A stretch of 64,000 nucleotides of DNA from Hydractinia symbiolongicarpus (GCF_029227915.1 NC_079887.1:10292001-10356000), one strand, 5' to 3'; shown: positions 10,823-24,144, numbered from the stretch's first letter. Program-made: numbers and translations. The notes: generated by a model from the letters alone, not told the origin.

Positions 10823-13800
10823 GCTTGCCTTGCTAATTTTATTAGTCTCAATCTAAAATTTAAGTAAACAAAAAGTTATTGGAAATTTGGGCTGAATAAG
10901 TAACATTATAAGTACAAAAGATAATAATTGTTAAAACAAACAACCTAACATTAAGAAATTATTTTGCTAAAACAAACAAATTAGCACGCAAATTAAAAGG
11001 CTACTTATCAAAATATCATTTAGGCACGTAGCATTTCCACAAAGTAATTGGACATCACGTCGTACTTCGAGTTTTGTTTAACTCGAGAGAAAAATCTTGG
11101 AAACGAGTCACACTAATAATACAAGCAAATAGAAAACTCAAACATTACAAAGATCATTATTAGCACCTATGCACGTCTCAACAGAAACAACTCTCCATTA
11201 CAATTCCTAAGGAGCGAATATATACTACAAAATGCCGCTTAAATTTATAACAGACGTTTACTAAGGATAACGTTCCATCAGCAGCATGTTTAAACAAGTT
11301 TCTACCGGCCTTATAATTGTCCTTAATCTACATTCCATCAACTTGATTAAAACTCCTGGTGTTATTAAACTATACAATGCAAAAATTACAAAAGTAATAC
11401 CATGGATGTTGTCTAATCATATAATAGCGTCTACGATGGTGGTTAAAAAGGCATTTCTTTTTCTACTATAAGTTGGAAATAAAAGCAACTTCTTTCCAAG
11501 ATTCTTTCCTCTTTCGCAGATTAAATTTCTCGTGAGAACTTTAAGAACAAGTTTAAGATACTACGGCATCTATAATTTGTTGCCATAGCAACGAATTTAA
11601 TCTATAAAACGATGTTAATTGGATCATTCTTTTAAACCTTTCCTAATCGGACTAGTTATCATTCAGCATGATTCGCCAGTGTTTAAGAAGGCATCAAACA
11701 ACACTCTCCGCAGACGCCAGTTGTAATAACATAAAATTTACAAACACGTTGTAAAACTTATTATCAACTAAAGTACGCTAAGTAGATTTGTTTATTTAAA
11801 AAGTTTGTAATTAACGCATACATTGTTCTTTGAGCTTACGTGCGAACGAGAACAATAGCTTGCTTTTCCCGCCGTCTTTGCTTGCTACCATCTTTGCTTG
11901 CTATCATCTTGTTGGTATTTGAAATATATTCACAACATTTGTAAAAGGTGTGTGGTCACATGTGTTTCCGAGCTACTGGCTGAACACGCTTTTTCAATTT
12001 TTTGTCTGTTTTTTTAATAATTTATCTTGCAAATTTAATTTTAAATCCGCAATCTCTTTCATGGTCACAATTTGTATTATTTTCCATATTTTTATTAACT
12101 TTTTAAAACTTTTTCAATTATTACAACGAAGATATAAAACTTGTTGTCACTGGTAAAAACATCAACATTTGTCAATAATATCATGATGGCATGTTGACTG
12201 TCTGTTTTCCATTAAAATAGTTTCAAATGTGTTACTCATTCACACAAAACAACTTGATCCATGCTTTTTAAAGGTTATTTTCAACTAGGATATGTCGTAA
12301 ACAAATATTAACCTTAAAGATTTATAGAATGAAATATAATATATGAACGATAAATTAATCACCAAAGAAATATATACCAATAGCAATGCGCCCTGAGAGG
12401 GCGTGTTCTTGCAAATAAGTCATAACGCTCATTCAAACAAATTATTGATCATCTTTCGACGTGAAACAAACAAACAGCTTTATCTTGCGTGGTATAGAGT
12501 GTTGCGTGATATAGACACCTGTGCTGGCAAATTCTTTATATTAACCAACCTCGTCTCCAGGGTTGTTTGTCTCTTACCGACTCTCAGCTTTTAAAAGTTT
12601 GTCTTGCCGATACATAAAAAGAGACAACAGACCCTCCGGTTCTGTGTCAACAAAAAACTGTAAAACAAAATCATAACCAATCCCGTTTGTCGCAAGTGCT
12701 TAGTGATAAAGAATTTCTAAATATATTATGAGCCCGTGATTTTGTTTTCTTTTGCTTGAAACAGAATATTTTTAAGAGTTCTCGATGTAAAAAAGCGATA
12801 GCAGATTGCACTAAGAAAATAAAGTAATTTCACGCCCCTCTGTTCCAAAAGGTGATTGTTTTTTAATTTTCACTCTCTTCCGAATACGTAACAATTCTTA
12901 TTGGCTAAATAAAAAGCATGACAGCCAATCAAATGAAGCAATTAGAAAGATCGGATATAATTTAGCCAATTAAGTTAGTTAAATGAATATTGATTGACTG
13001 TTCATACATACAACTTGAGACAAATAAATATAAAAATAAGAAGACGCCAATATAAATATAAGAACATATACTTAAAGTATACACAAAAGTGCTATTGTTT
13101 ATATAATGTTGTACTGCGGGTTGAATTTAATAATGGGCCGAATCTTTTTTGTTTGTGATTTTAAAGCATGCGCACTGATCAAAAACCGCATTTCACTTCG
13201 TATGAAGTTTTTACATGGAGACTTCTCACTGTTTTAAAATGTCACTTTATTCGACCGAAGTGAAATGTTGCCCGATGTAATGAAAACTACACCGTCGACC
13301 GAAGTGACTCAACCCGCTCTGAGTTCACTTCAGGTCTCATGTAAACAGTCTATTACGTTATAACACGTGACAAATCTTTCTCCTAGTCTTTCCATTATCT
13401 GATGTAGGTGCAGATTCTTCATGTAGATAGATTTTTAATGGCGAAGTAGAATAAAGAAATAAATATGTATATAGAATATACAGAAGTACCTTGTAAAATA
13501 AAATAAAGAAATTAAAGATGTATATGGAATATAGAATATACAGAAGTACCTTGTAATGTTGCAGCTAAATGTCAATGCGTCATGACAAGTTGGTGACAAG
13601 CACAGAATGTCAAGAAAGTGACAAAGCACAGAATGTCAAGAAATTGACAAATCTCTGCTATGATATTTCTTCCTTGTCATCAATTCCCCTTAACATTAGT
13701 TTCCATATTTTGCATGAAGACGAGAAAAAAAATATGATACGAAAAGTCACCAAGAGAATTTGCTTCATCTCGCATCGCTGTCGGTTACCGTGTTGAAATA

Positions 13801-14770
13801 CACCGCCATGCAACTTGTTAGAAGATGAAACGAAGTTTTAAATAAGAAAAAACTTAATAGTCTTTCTTACGTCTATTACTACAAAACAGCCAGTCATTTT
13901 AAATTTGTTAAGTACGAATTAAAACTCTACCATTATCTTTGTGTTTGCATACTTTATCTTCAACACAAACAATATTTTATCCTACAGCCTATGTCGAGTT
14001 TTAAGATTGTACATCTACGTGGAATGATCAAAATATTGATTATTTCTAAAAAAAATTTTAATTAGTTTTAATGGTACTCGATTAAGTCAATTATCTTATA
14101 AAGATGAGAAAAAAACTAACTAGCCTGGGAATCTCTTTTTATTTTTTTATTTTATTTTAATGCTTGGCTATTAATTCAAAATACATGAATATATTACAAA
14201 ACAGAGCAAATCGCAAAAATCACACTTGATCATAAATTACAGATTGTATATAGCAGAATCTCAAGTAATGGTTGCATCTCGCGCAAACAGCGCCTATTGT
14301 CCTGCGATCCATCAATAAAGTGCCTGTCGAATTGATGGCGAAACTCTCATAACAAACATTGCGGTCACATTCAACCGACAGGCAAACTTGGAAATCTGAA
14401 AACTTCTGCTAAAAAGTGAAAGAAAAATCCTTTCTTTAGATCCTTTATATTTTTTAGATCGTCATTTTTGTAAATTACTATCGAGATTACCAACGTGCAA
14501 AAGAAACTTAATTTAATAGGTTCTAAAATGGCTAAAAGATTATAAAAAAAACTGCCATTTTTTTGCCAGCATTTTTGATAGAAACGAATAAATCTTTCCC
14601 ACCTCATTCACTTCTCTCAAACTACGGTCACTATGCATGATCTCGTAATTGACCACTATTAGATGTTTAACGTGGTTGTGTCGTGTCTCGAAATATTTTA
14701 TCGTATAACAATTATATTGGTAGCAGTTATATCTTTAGTCCTATATTCACTTTTTCCAGTTCTTCATAAA
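10823..14770. other. Gene-free stretch upstream of the CABIT/SAM gene
   Basis: Probably holds the promoter and non-coding first exon of the gene to its left, but no element can be pinned down. It contains a decayed AACCTCGTCTCCAGGG half-copy near 12546-12561, a possible small element with GCGGGTTGA...TCAACCCGC ends at about 13117-13316, and short direct repeats near 13.4-13.65 kb. Small open frames lack protein-like composition. Confidence 0.5.
13435..13650 (+). repeat. Short direct repeats
   Basis: A roughly 60-bp unit ending in GAATATACAGAAGTACCTTG occurs twice in a row (about 13440-13555). It is followed by a 24-26-bp unit containing GACAAAGCACAGAATGTCAA repeated about twice (about 13585-13645). 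This is local tandem duplication with no coding signal. Confidence 0.65.
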
Positions 14771-14783
14771 CAAAAAAATTGCT

Positions 14784-15870
14784 ATGGTGGGCAGTGTATC
14801 AAAAAAGGGGAAACATAAAAAACCAAGTCTTGGAAAGCAGTGTGCTGCCTGGGGATGTGATAGTAGAGGTTTAGTTAAATTCGAGGGTGAACGTAACACA
14901 AGTGCTTTGAGTTTCTTCCAGTTTCCGAAAGATGCCGGTCTTAAATAAGTGTATTGTTATCGTATAAAAAGAGTTGATGGAAAAGACAACTTTAAAGTTA
15001 CTAATTATACTTTTGTGCGAGAAACATTTTGAGAAATTTGATATAGTTCGTCCTCCTGGTGGCACATTAAGAAAATTAAAAAAAGGAGCAAAACCTATGT
15101 TGTTTGAAGCCATGGTAGAACAACAGGAAAGTAAACGGAAACTTCCTGTCAACAGACCCTCTCCAAATTTAGAAACATAGTTATAGAACCTCCGACAGAG
15201 TCATTTATGATAGATATGTCAGATGTTAGTTGTGATATGTCAAGCCAAACAGAAGAAAGTTTTTTTGACTCACAATGCAAAATCGAAGCATTGCAGAAGG
15301 AAAATGAACAACTTAAAAATGATTTGTTGCACAGAACTGTATCAACAAAATGTAAATTTGTTGAACATGTGCTTTTGTCAGACGGAGCATGTAACCACTA
15401 CACTGGTTTACCAAATGTTAAAGTTTTTAAAGGCATACTAATATTTTTGGTGACGATGGAGAAAATGTGGTATTAAACGACAACCAACAGGTCAAAAGTG
15501 ATCCACAGAGAGGGAGACCCCGAATGCTATCCCCTTTAGAAAGTTTTTTGTTGACCCTGGTACGCATTAGAAGAAAATTTGATATTTTTCATTTATCTTA
15601 TATCTTTCAAGTTTCTGAAGCTACAGTCACCGATACAGTGTTGACTTGGATAAATTATATGTACGTTAAATTTGGACCAATATGCATATGGCCTACTCGA
15701 TAGCAGGTAAAAGATGTAATGCCAAAATCAATGATGGAAAAATTTCCAAATGTACGGTGTTAAAGGCATTTTATAACAATAAAATAACCTTCAATATCGC
15801 ATCACTCTTATCCCCTCCGTCCCCCATAATACTTACAAATAAAAATGCGATACGACACGACACGATTTAA
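14784..15870 (+). pseudogene. Broken THAP / HTH_Tnp_4 transposase
   Basis: Pieces of one transposase-like protein spread over three frames. An N-terminal THAP zinc finger is recognisable (QCAAWGC for the first Cys pair, then FFQFPKDA, then CEKHF for the Cys-x2-His pair, then GAKPMLF). It is followed by GLPNVKVF and a helix-turn-helix stretch, LLTLVRIRRKFDIFHLSYIF, continuing VSEATVTDTVLTWINYMY and ending IWPTR. This order fits ISL2EU/Harbinger-type transposons with HTH_Tnp_4 and DDE_Tnp_4 domains; the family name is inferred. A stop follows FPKDAGLK, there are several frameshifts, and the DDE catalytic part is missing. Confidence 0.8.
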
Positions 15871-16600
15871 CACGACACTAAGCGATAGCGATACGATAAA
15901 ATATAGCGTTACATCACAGCGCAAATTACAAGGATTTGCTTAGGGAGGAAAATAAGTTTGCAAGCAAAAAAAAAAAAAAAAAAAAATCGCGACGCGATCA
16001 ATATATATGGACAGAAGATTTCGACTAATACTGTGAACGTTGCCCGTGGAAAAATTCACGGGTTCGCCCGTCCATTAATTTTTTTTGTTGAAATATTGCA
16101 GTGGATTGTTTTCTTAAATTAGCGCCACTGGCGGATCAATAAAAAAAATACTACAGCAGGGCTAAAGATCGAAGAGGTCACAAACTCAGAAGAGAATGCC
16201 TTTTATGTTTTTCTTTGGATAATTAAAAAGAAGTGTGGACTAATAAATATCAATAAATATCTTTTACACAAGGAAGGTGATAAATGTCTGGACCCCAAAT
16301 TGGGTCAAAAATTAGGCAAAATGTTTCACATCAATTTCCTGAACATGTCTTCTTAGAAGCAACATATGTCTTTGTTCATAGAGCATCACAGTGTTCTTTG
16401 ATGTTGATCACTGCGATCATCAAGACGAACACGATCCAAAGGGTCAGGTAATGATTTGCGATGTAAGTATTGTTTATGTAAAAAATATCGACTTCTTAGA
16501 AACTAAAGGGTGAAAAAGCCCTTTACCGTTAGCAATCTATGACCTGTCAATCCTCCTCCCTTACCACCCCCTCCCCATCCTGCGCCCCTATCCCACCCCT
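15871..16600. other. Gene-free stretch with low-complexity repeats
   Basis: Holds GATACGACACGACACGA-type imperfect repeats near 15.85 kb, a 21-A run at 15966-15986, and a copy of a dispersed motif GTGGAAAAATTCACGGGTT near 16047-16065 that recurs near 43.6 kb. No gene is seen. Confidence 0.5.
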
Positions 16601-16707
16601 CCCAAAAAATAGGTAATAGGTAATGTTTGTACTTATTTCTAATTTATTTCATAAAATTTTTATCTGTGAAAAATTCTACAATATTGTGTCATTATTAGAC
16701 GTGAGCA

Positions 16708-16880
16708 TGAAGAGACAACAAGCTCTAATCTGTGTTGCTCTGCTTCCTGACGATGAAGAGGAAGAAGAAAACACCAATAAAAAAGTAAAGGGAACTCTCT
16801 GGGTGAAACCATGGCTTCAAAAACAGAGTGAGGAAGGGATTTACGGTAATCTCATCCAAGAATTACTTTTAGATTATTAG
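16708..16880 (+). pseudogene. HARBI1-like transposase, N-terminal fragment
   Basis: A short frame contains KRQQALICVALL, an acidic run, then GTLWVKPWLQKQSEEGIYG and NLIQELLLDY before a stop. This resembles the N-terminus of Harbinger-type transposases and HARBI1-like proteins (WVRPW...R...G.Y.NL..EL). Everything after the first 60 or so residues is absent, including the DDE domain, so it is a fragment. It could be a relic of the same insertion as the THAP remnant 0.8 kb upstream. Confidence 0.65.
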
Positions 16881-16899
16881 AATATCTAATGTTGCAGCC

Positions 16900-18712
16900 A
16901 AACGATTTGAATAACGTTTACGTAACACATAAAAACAAAAATGTACGCACAAAATGTACTTACTTACCATGTGAATGAAACTTGCTATATAAACGAAACT
17001 TGCGTTCTTTACGTTAAACTTTATACAAGTCCTTACGTAAAAAAGATATGTGTATGTGAATGAAGCTTTAAAATTTCGCAATAACATGAGTTATGGTGTA
17101 AGTTGCTTAATTTTTTGAAGCTAAAAAGGTTCATTACTTAAGATTTCTTATAAACGCATTTCTTATAAAAATACTTGTACTTACTGCATTCAGGATCAAC
17201 GTTTGTCAAAATATGAAGGTACGCTGGAATTGATGTAATTTGATTAGCATAATTTTTCCGCATAATTAGAATTTGCTTTTAATTTAAAAAAGCATTTTAA
17301 GTTGATCAAGACTATCCGATGTCGGAAAACATCACACGCATAACATTGCTTGTTTTACTTATTCTATAAAATCTTGGACCTCTCCAAGCAATATAAGCTA
17401 AACATAGAAACCAACATTTTCAAGCTTACCTTTCTAAAATTTTTCTGTTGAAAGATAACTGAGCAAAGATTATTTGATTGTTAAAAGAAAGAAACTGCAA
17501 GATAACATAAATAAATAAATAAATATATTTTGAAAATGGTTGTGTTTGTTTTTCAACAATGGCGACATGAAACGAGGAAGAGTGCTTAAGTATTGATTAA
17601 CGTTTAATTTTATATAAAATGCTTTTAAACGACTGATTAGCGCCTGAACGCAAATTTGCTTTCAATGTTTGCCGCCATATTAATATTGGAACGATTTTTT
17701 CTTTTTTCTTTTTCTTATAAAACATATGAAATATTTATCTTATGTAAAATGGATGCGACTCCTTTAAATATGTAAATATTACGTGACTTATGGTAAACTT
17801 GTTGGGTGGATAGAATGGTAAACTCGCGGGGTGGGTTAAATGGAGTGCTGTATTGAGGAGAATTTGGACAGATTTAATCTCAGTGTTCTGCTTCTTATTT
17901 TTACTCAGCAAAAAATATGGACGACTAATTGCTATAAAAAACAGTCTTGACTGTCTGGAAGCATAAACAATTTCTGTAAACTTCCATATTTCCGATTATT
18001 TTTATTTCATCATCACTTTTTTTGTCAATGAAATGTCCATTCATTTGTACCAATCAAAATCGAAAATTTGAATATTTTCCTGATTGCGGAAACTAACTAT
18101 TAAAAAATTCATCACAAATTAATTTTCGTCATATTATCTAAAAATAGATTGCTAATGTCGAATAGAACAGTACCTAATTGAAAGGATGAAGTCAGACCTT
18201 TGAGTACATGCAACCTCGTGACCAGTCCTCTGAATCTCTTATGATGCACTAAAATAAAGATGATGAGAGATTCAGACAGTGCTGCAATTAGACTTAACTC
18301 AGGAAAAAACAATTGCTTGGTCACGGATTGGTTGAATTTATCAGGCAACGTATAATAACCGTGATATTATATTAACGTATAATAACCGTGATATGAATAT
18401 TAACGCCCTATTTCATAGGGCGTAATAAAGAAGTAGGGTATATAAAGTTAGAACATAAACAACAACTTGATGCAGTGGGCAATGTAACTTTTCTGGTGTA
18501 GTAGGGAATCTTTAGCAACACAAAAGAAGATGATCCTATCACTTTGTACTGTGATATTGTAGGTTGTCTAAACCGTTTTTGTTTAACCGTGAAGAATTAA
18601 GAAAGTCAGTAATAGCTGACGATAATTGCACTAACAATGTGACTTTCACGACAGATAATAAGGAACTTTTTAAAGAAAAAGTAAAAATATTCATGATTTG
18701 CTTGGCAAGCCA
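16900..18712. other. Gene-free stretch
   Basis: AT-rich sequence with short open frames on both strands and no recognisable protein. A 27-bp duplication around CGTATAATAACCGTGATAT lies near 18.35-18.40 kb. Confidence 0.45.
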
Positions 18713-18721
18713 GTCGTCATG

Positions 18722-18809
18722 CAACCTCGAACCCAGGGCCTGTAGCGTTTTTTGATATGAGGATGTTCATCCTCATATCAAAAAACGCTAGGCCCTGGGT
18801 TCGAGGTTG
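18722..18809. mobile_element. Palindromic miniature element with 9-bp target duplication
   Basis: An 88-bp near-perfect palindrome. The left arm starts CAACCTCGAACCCAGGGCC and the right arm ends GGCCCTGGGTTCGAGGTTG. The arms are about 43 bp with one small bulge and almost no loop. It is flanked by the direct repeat GTCGTCATG (18713-18721 and 18810-18818). The ends match the CAACCTCG...CGAGGTTG ends of the 35.5-kb copy. Confidence 0.88.
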
Positions 18810-19231
18810 GTCGTCATGCACAACATTTTCTACAAGTTCACTACGCATACGTGAACATACGATTTTTGCTAAATCCATACCAGCACATAATTTAGGTATT
18901 ACGCATTTTGCTACACAAAAAACTTTACACTCTAATTATTTTTTCTTACCTGATTCTAGCAAGATTTCAGCACAGTGTAACCATTAACACGTTTTTGTCT
19001 GTCTTATACTACAGATGTTGAACCACGACTGTACATTCTGTGGGTTTTTTATATAAGTGTATTTAATTCCGTCATTCAAACATTCGTTGTGAGGGGATGC
19101 AATCAATAATCCGTACACATAAGAATTATGTCGATAATATAATTATTAGCTTCCAAACAAAGAAAACCAAAACAAACAAATATATTAAACATATCGCCGG
19201 TAATACACTTTCCAATAAAAGCCCAGTGGGC

Positions 19232-19710
19232 ACACGACGTCTTTTCAACGTTGATTAGACGTTGAATTCTGGTCGCGACGTCGCAACCAACATTCAACGT
19301 CTAATCAACGTTGGGTCTGCAACGTCGATGCAACCGACGTAAATTCAACGTCTTTTCAACGTTGCCCTCCGACATGAATACAACGTCGCATCATCGACGT
19401 CTTTTCAACGTCGTTTCCACAACGTTGTTTCAACCGACGTGATATCAACGTTGATACAACGTCGAAAAAAGACGTTGTTTCAACGATCGTAAAACCGACG
19501 TTTATTCAACGTCGTACTGCAACGTTGATTCAACCGACGTCTTATCGACGTTTATTCAACGTCACTCCCGCAACGTTGATTCAACCGACGTCTATTCAAC
19601 GTCGCACCCGCAACGTTGATTCAACCGACGTCTTATCGACGTTTATTCAACGTTGCACTGCAACGTTGATTCAACCGACGTCTTATCGACGTTTATTCAA
19701 CGTTGCACCA
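19232..19710 (+). repeat. Left subterminal ACGT-rich array
   Basis: Dozens of variants of CAACGTTGATTCAACCGACG and TCAACGTC. The last 200 bases are a clear tandem array of a 40-50-bp unit that ends TTATTCAACGTTGCACTG. CpG and ACGT density is far above the AT-rich surroundings. A 63-residue open frame here is a by-product of the repeat. Confidence 0.9.
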
Positions 19711-21230
19711 AATTAACTTTTTACCGAGAATCTGTTCCGTTCAAATCTTATTTGTTTTAGTTCGTCTCACACTGGCCTGCAAAGTTATATCTCAAACAGA
19801 CGTTCATAGAAGTGTTCCAAACTGTCCAACAAAATAACGAAGCGTACTCGGTGTTTGTTAAAGATCGTCATAAACTAGAAATAAAGAACGCACGTTTTAC
19901 TTAATTTTTTTGTAATTTGTCAGCGATTGGATATATTAATGCCGACGTTATGTTGTTTTTCATATATATCGCTAATTTTACTGCAGTTTTACTACTTCAA
20001 AATATTACCATTTGTTTGCAACTTTACAGCCGCATCTATGTACTTTTTTACATAAGAGCCGAATGTGCATTCATTCTCTTATGCTATGTTAAAACTTTTG
20101 TGACATAACATCAGAGAATGAATGAACACAAACATGAAATGTACACAAAACATTCAATGGATTTTTTTTCAACAGAGCGTACCAAACGTTCGATTTATTT
20201 TTTGTAATATTTATCAGGGGGTTTTTTGTCCTCGTATTTTGAGAGAAACAAATATTTCAACTTGTATTATGGATGTGAGACATTTAAAATACAATCCATT
20301 TTGTCAAATTATAATTTATAATACAATAATAACTGTTTATTTACTTCGCTTTCACATATTTAAACCTTTACTTTGTCGCATGTAATATCCCTCCTAGTCA
20401 TTGGCGGGAAACTTTCGATGAGGAAATTCGCGCCTAAGCCCCTAAGAAGTTCGTATCAACTCACAAGGCGAAAAGGGCGAAGAACCACAGACGTGAGTAA
20501 AGTATTTCTGTACAGCATATGCTAATTCGTAAACTTTGCTTCGGTAGCATTCGTAGCAGAATCTAAAGAAAGAAAAAGTTAGCTAAAATTTTCACGCATA
20601 TTTATTTGACACATTCTAGAAATAAATCGTTTGACCCTAAATTATTTTAAATCAAATTTTTCCATGTCGGCAAAAAATTGCCGAAGTGATGTTATTTGTC
20701 TGCATGTCAACAAGTCGACATTTCAGTACAAGAGAGATGGGGATTCTTCAGAATGTAAGAAAAATTTATTTCCAGAGACTTATCTCTAAAAAAACAATGC
20801 TAGCTAGATTTCTCAAAAAATATTTAATGGATATAATGCCCAGGCTGAGGTGGTCTTACTTTTTTAATGTTCCAGCCTGGTATTGTTATTTTGTATTTCC
20901 AGCTTTTTTTATTATTTTACAGTACATTACACATACTTGCAATCCAAAAATTTTGGCGGGAAGAAAATTTGGCAGATAACAAAAAAAATTAAATTTGGCG
21001 GAGAACAAAATTTATTAATTTTGGCGGGAATTTAATTTGACGGATAACGTAAAACTCATTAAAAATATGAAAGATTGTTTGTTTCTTTGTAAATCATGTG
21101 ACAACATTAGTTTTTACTATCTCGCCTGCGAGGATAGTATTGGTTTCCAACTCGTAACTGGCTAACTATGTCCCAAATGGTCAATTGCAACGTCACAGAT
21201 TTAAACTTCGTACCTAAACTCTCTAAGTAC
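19711..21230. other. Non-coding part of the large transposon
   Basis: AT-rich sequence without a recognisable gene. Three copies of a TTTTGGCGG-type motif (TTTTGGCGGGAA, TTTGGCGGAGAA, TTTTGGCGGGAA) lie at 20949-21040. Small open frames at 19.9-20.4 and 20.7-21.0 kb look like chance. Confidence 0.45.
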
Positions 21231-21893
21231 TTAGAAGTCATCTAAATGACGTTTCAGACCAAAATTGGTATTTGTTTTCGACAAAATTTGGCACAGTTAA
21301 CAAAAAAAGTATGCTGAACATAATGGTGACATCAAAATTTTGATTTTTTGTCACCTAAATGTCATTTTAGGCCAAAATTGGTCTGAAAATTAAAACTACT
21401 TCATTTTCGACCAAATTTGGCACAGTTAACAAATAAAGTATGCTGAACATAATGGTGACATCAAAATTTTGATTTTTTGTCACCTAAATGTCATTTTAGG
21501 CCAAAATTGGTCCGAAAATTAAAACTACTTTACTTTCGACAAAATTTGGCTCAGTTAATAAGAAAAGTATGCTGAACATGATGGTGACATCAAAATTTGG
21601 ATTTCTTGTCATCTAAATGTCATTTTAGGCCAAAATTTGCCCAAAAATTAAAACTACTTTATTTTCGACAAAATTTGGCTCAATTAACAAGAAAAGTATG
21701 CTGAACATGATGGTAACTTCAAAATTTGGATTTTTTGTCACCTAAATGTCATTTTAGGCCAAAATTAGCCCAAAAATTAAAACTACTTTATTTTCGACAA
21801 CATTTGGCACAGTTAACAAAAAAGGTATACTGAACATGATAGTGACATCAAAGTGTTAATTTTTTGTCACCTAAATGCCGTTTAAGACCATAA
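21231..21893 (+). repeat. Tandem satellite, unit about 127 bp, 5-6 copies
   Basis: Successive units each contain GTCACCTAAATGTCATTTTA, then GGCCAAAATTGG, AAAACTACTTTATTTTCGAC and AGTATGCTGAACATAATGG. Copies diverge by roughly 5-15 percent, the first and last more. The array lies between the left end array and the transposase gene of the large element. Confidence 0.9.
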
Positions 21894-22279
21894 ACGTTTC
21901 AATCGCGCCACTGTAACCATGAATGATAGGCTGTATTTTTTGTTAGCAGAAATTGTAGAATTGGGTCGCATTGTCGATGTTTCATAGTTGTGCATTTTTA
22001 ATAGCGAGATAGTTTATGCAGCGCCTGCATCTTGTTTACATTAATAACCATCAACTTTAGATAAAAAAAAAGTCATTCGTCGTCAATACTAAAAGCATGT
22101 CCATTGAAATCCTCTTGTACAGTAGCAACACGAAAAAATTGGCGGATGGCGAAAAAGTTAATTTTGGCGGGGAATTTAATTTGGCAGGCACCGCCAAATT
22201 TTCATTCTACCAAAATCTCTGCCCTTAGGTATCAAATGATATAAAAACGTTTTATCATTATAAAATATTTTTTAGTGTC

Positions 22280-23353
22280 ATGGCATATTTGAAAAGATAC
22301 AGAAAAAATATTGCTGAAGTGAACAAACTTGCAAGAAGCAGTGATAGCGATGATGCAGTTGAAACTCACAGGGAAGGGGGAAATCAAATTTTTGAAGAGT
22401 GTTACATTGAAAGCAATTCATGTAGCATGGACTGTGATATTGACTCAACTGATACTGTAAATGACAGTGGCAGTAGTAGTGATGAAGAGTGGTTAAGTGA
22501 TGCAATGGGAAACATCACATTATCGGAAGAACTTGCGTCATGGGCAGTGCGAAATAGAGTTACAAGAAATTCTGTTAATGAACTTTTGGACATCTTGAGA
22601 AAAAATGGGCATACTCTCCCAAAAGATAGTCGCACTCTTCTCAAGACACCAAGAAACGTGAACACAGATTCAATCTGTGCGGGAAAATATGTTTACTTGG
22701 GCATAGAAAATGGAATAAGACGAATGCTTCTTAACAATCCGAACATCACCGTAACAGAATATATCAAGCTTGCAATAAATATAGATGGAATACCTTTATA
22801 TAAGTCATCAAGCACCCAATTTTGGCCAATTCTAGGTCAATTTGAATATGCAACACCATTTGTGATAGCACTTTTTTGTGGCAATAGCAAACCAACACCT
22901 GTTGAATACTTTTGCCATGAATTTCTGGAAGAGCTGCATAAACTTCGAAGTGATACCATGATCGTAAATGATATTGATGTACGAGTGGCTTTGCACTTTT
23001 TCACTTGCGACGCCCCAGCAAGGCAATTTTTAAAAGGCATAAAAGGCCATACAGGATACGACGGTTGTGAACGTTGTACTGTTGCTGGAGAGTATATCGA
23101 AGGTCGGATAATCTTTAATGACATTGATAAAAATCCCCGTACTGACGCTGGTTTTCTAAAATATGAGTACAAAAAACACCAGCTCAAATTAAGCCCCCTG
23201 ATACAGTATAACATATGTTGTGTTACAGACTTTGTTTTAGATTACATGCATTTGGTATGTCTAGGGGTCGTTAAACGTCTACTGAATTTCCTGATTAAAG
23301 ATGGTCCAAGACTATGCAAATATTTTGCTTTCATGTGCACCAGTTATGCTTGA
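22280..23353 (+). pseudogene. Transposase of CMC-like type, 3'-truncated
   Basis: Starts ATGGCATATTTG, with an acceptor-like TTTTTTAG just before. The 357-residue frame has an acidic N-terminus, then the core seen in a large family of cnidarian and insect transposon proteins: NIDGIPLYKSSSTQFWPILG, TPFVIALFCGNSKP, then FFTCDAPARQFLKGIKGH and YDGCERC, then LDYMHLVCLGVVKRLL. The Asp of NIDG and the Asp of CDAPAR are candidate catalytic acids, and the Cys pairs probably bind zinc. Homology stops shortly after VKRLL and the frame runs into unrelated sequence, so the C-terminal catalytic part is missing. It is likely inactive unless a spliced 3' exon was missed. The superfamily is inferred. Confidence 0.82.
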
Positions 23354-23416
23354 CACATACAGGTGGTTGGAGCATGCTAACAGGCTGCCTTATAAGAGGG
23401 CGTGCCTGGCATATGC
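23335..23416. repeat. Repeat unit, copy A (partner near 27.55 kb)
   Basis: An 82-bp stretch is about 80 percent identical to 27533-27613, including GCTAACAGGCTGCCTTAT and GCGTGCCTGGCA. Read on the minus strand both copies encode CQARxLIRQPVSML. It lies where transposase homology ends, so an insertion or rearrangement probably truncated that gene here. Confidence 0.75.
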
Positions 23417-23419
23417 AAG

Positions 23420-24130
23420 CATTTATAGCAATCTATTCGAAAACATTGTGACAAAAAAATATATAGCTGAAGCTAAATATCAAGTATTTAGTAATTCTTA
23501 GTTATAAATCATCATATTTAAAAAGCTGCATGTTTTGTTCCAAAGCCCATGTAAATTCTTTTAATTTGTTTTGACTTAAAAAATCCAACTTTTCATGAAA
23601 AAGGCATATTGACTAAAATTTAATCCCGCGAAATATCTGAACTCGATCGATTCGCAAAAAATTGTGACATTTAAGTACTTGAAAGACATTCATAACTATG
23701 CAGAAGTGAAAATGCTGATAAATAAACGTAGAGGATTGAAAACTTATGATTGTATTGTCTGCTTGAAGGTTCCTTCAATACATTTTGTGCACCTGTGGAA
23801 TTCTATTAAAAAATAGAGTGCTTGCTTGCTTGATAAATTACAATTCTTACACTAAAATTATAACAAAAATAAGAAAATTAACTTGGTGATCACTACTTGC
23901 TTTATACCAGAGACCTGCACACACCACTAGTATTATGTATATATACAAATTAGGTTAAAACTTAGTTATTAAACTTGTAATTATTGCAAAGAGCTGGAAA
24001 AAGATTGAGATTTTCTATCAGCCAACTTCATGCCTCATTCGACAGTCTTACAATCCGGTATTTGATCTTGTCATGTTAAGTCAATATTTAAATCCTTAAT
24101 TCCCTTGAGTAACCATTGTTTTATATTAGC
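23420..24130. other. Spacer between transposase and DUF4806 genes
   Basis: AT-rich, with no homology recognised. It presumably holds the 5' region of the DUF4806 gene. No promoter element can be assigned. Confidence 0.4.
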
Positions 24131-24144
24131 TATATTTGAATAAA

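Noticed and set aside
18112-18755. Overlapping open frames on both strands
   Set aside because: No recognisable protein, both strands equally open, next to a palindromic insertion.
19525-19716. Repeat-encoded 63-residue frame
   Set aside because: Pure product of the ACGT-rich tandem array.
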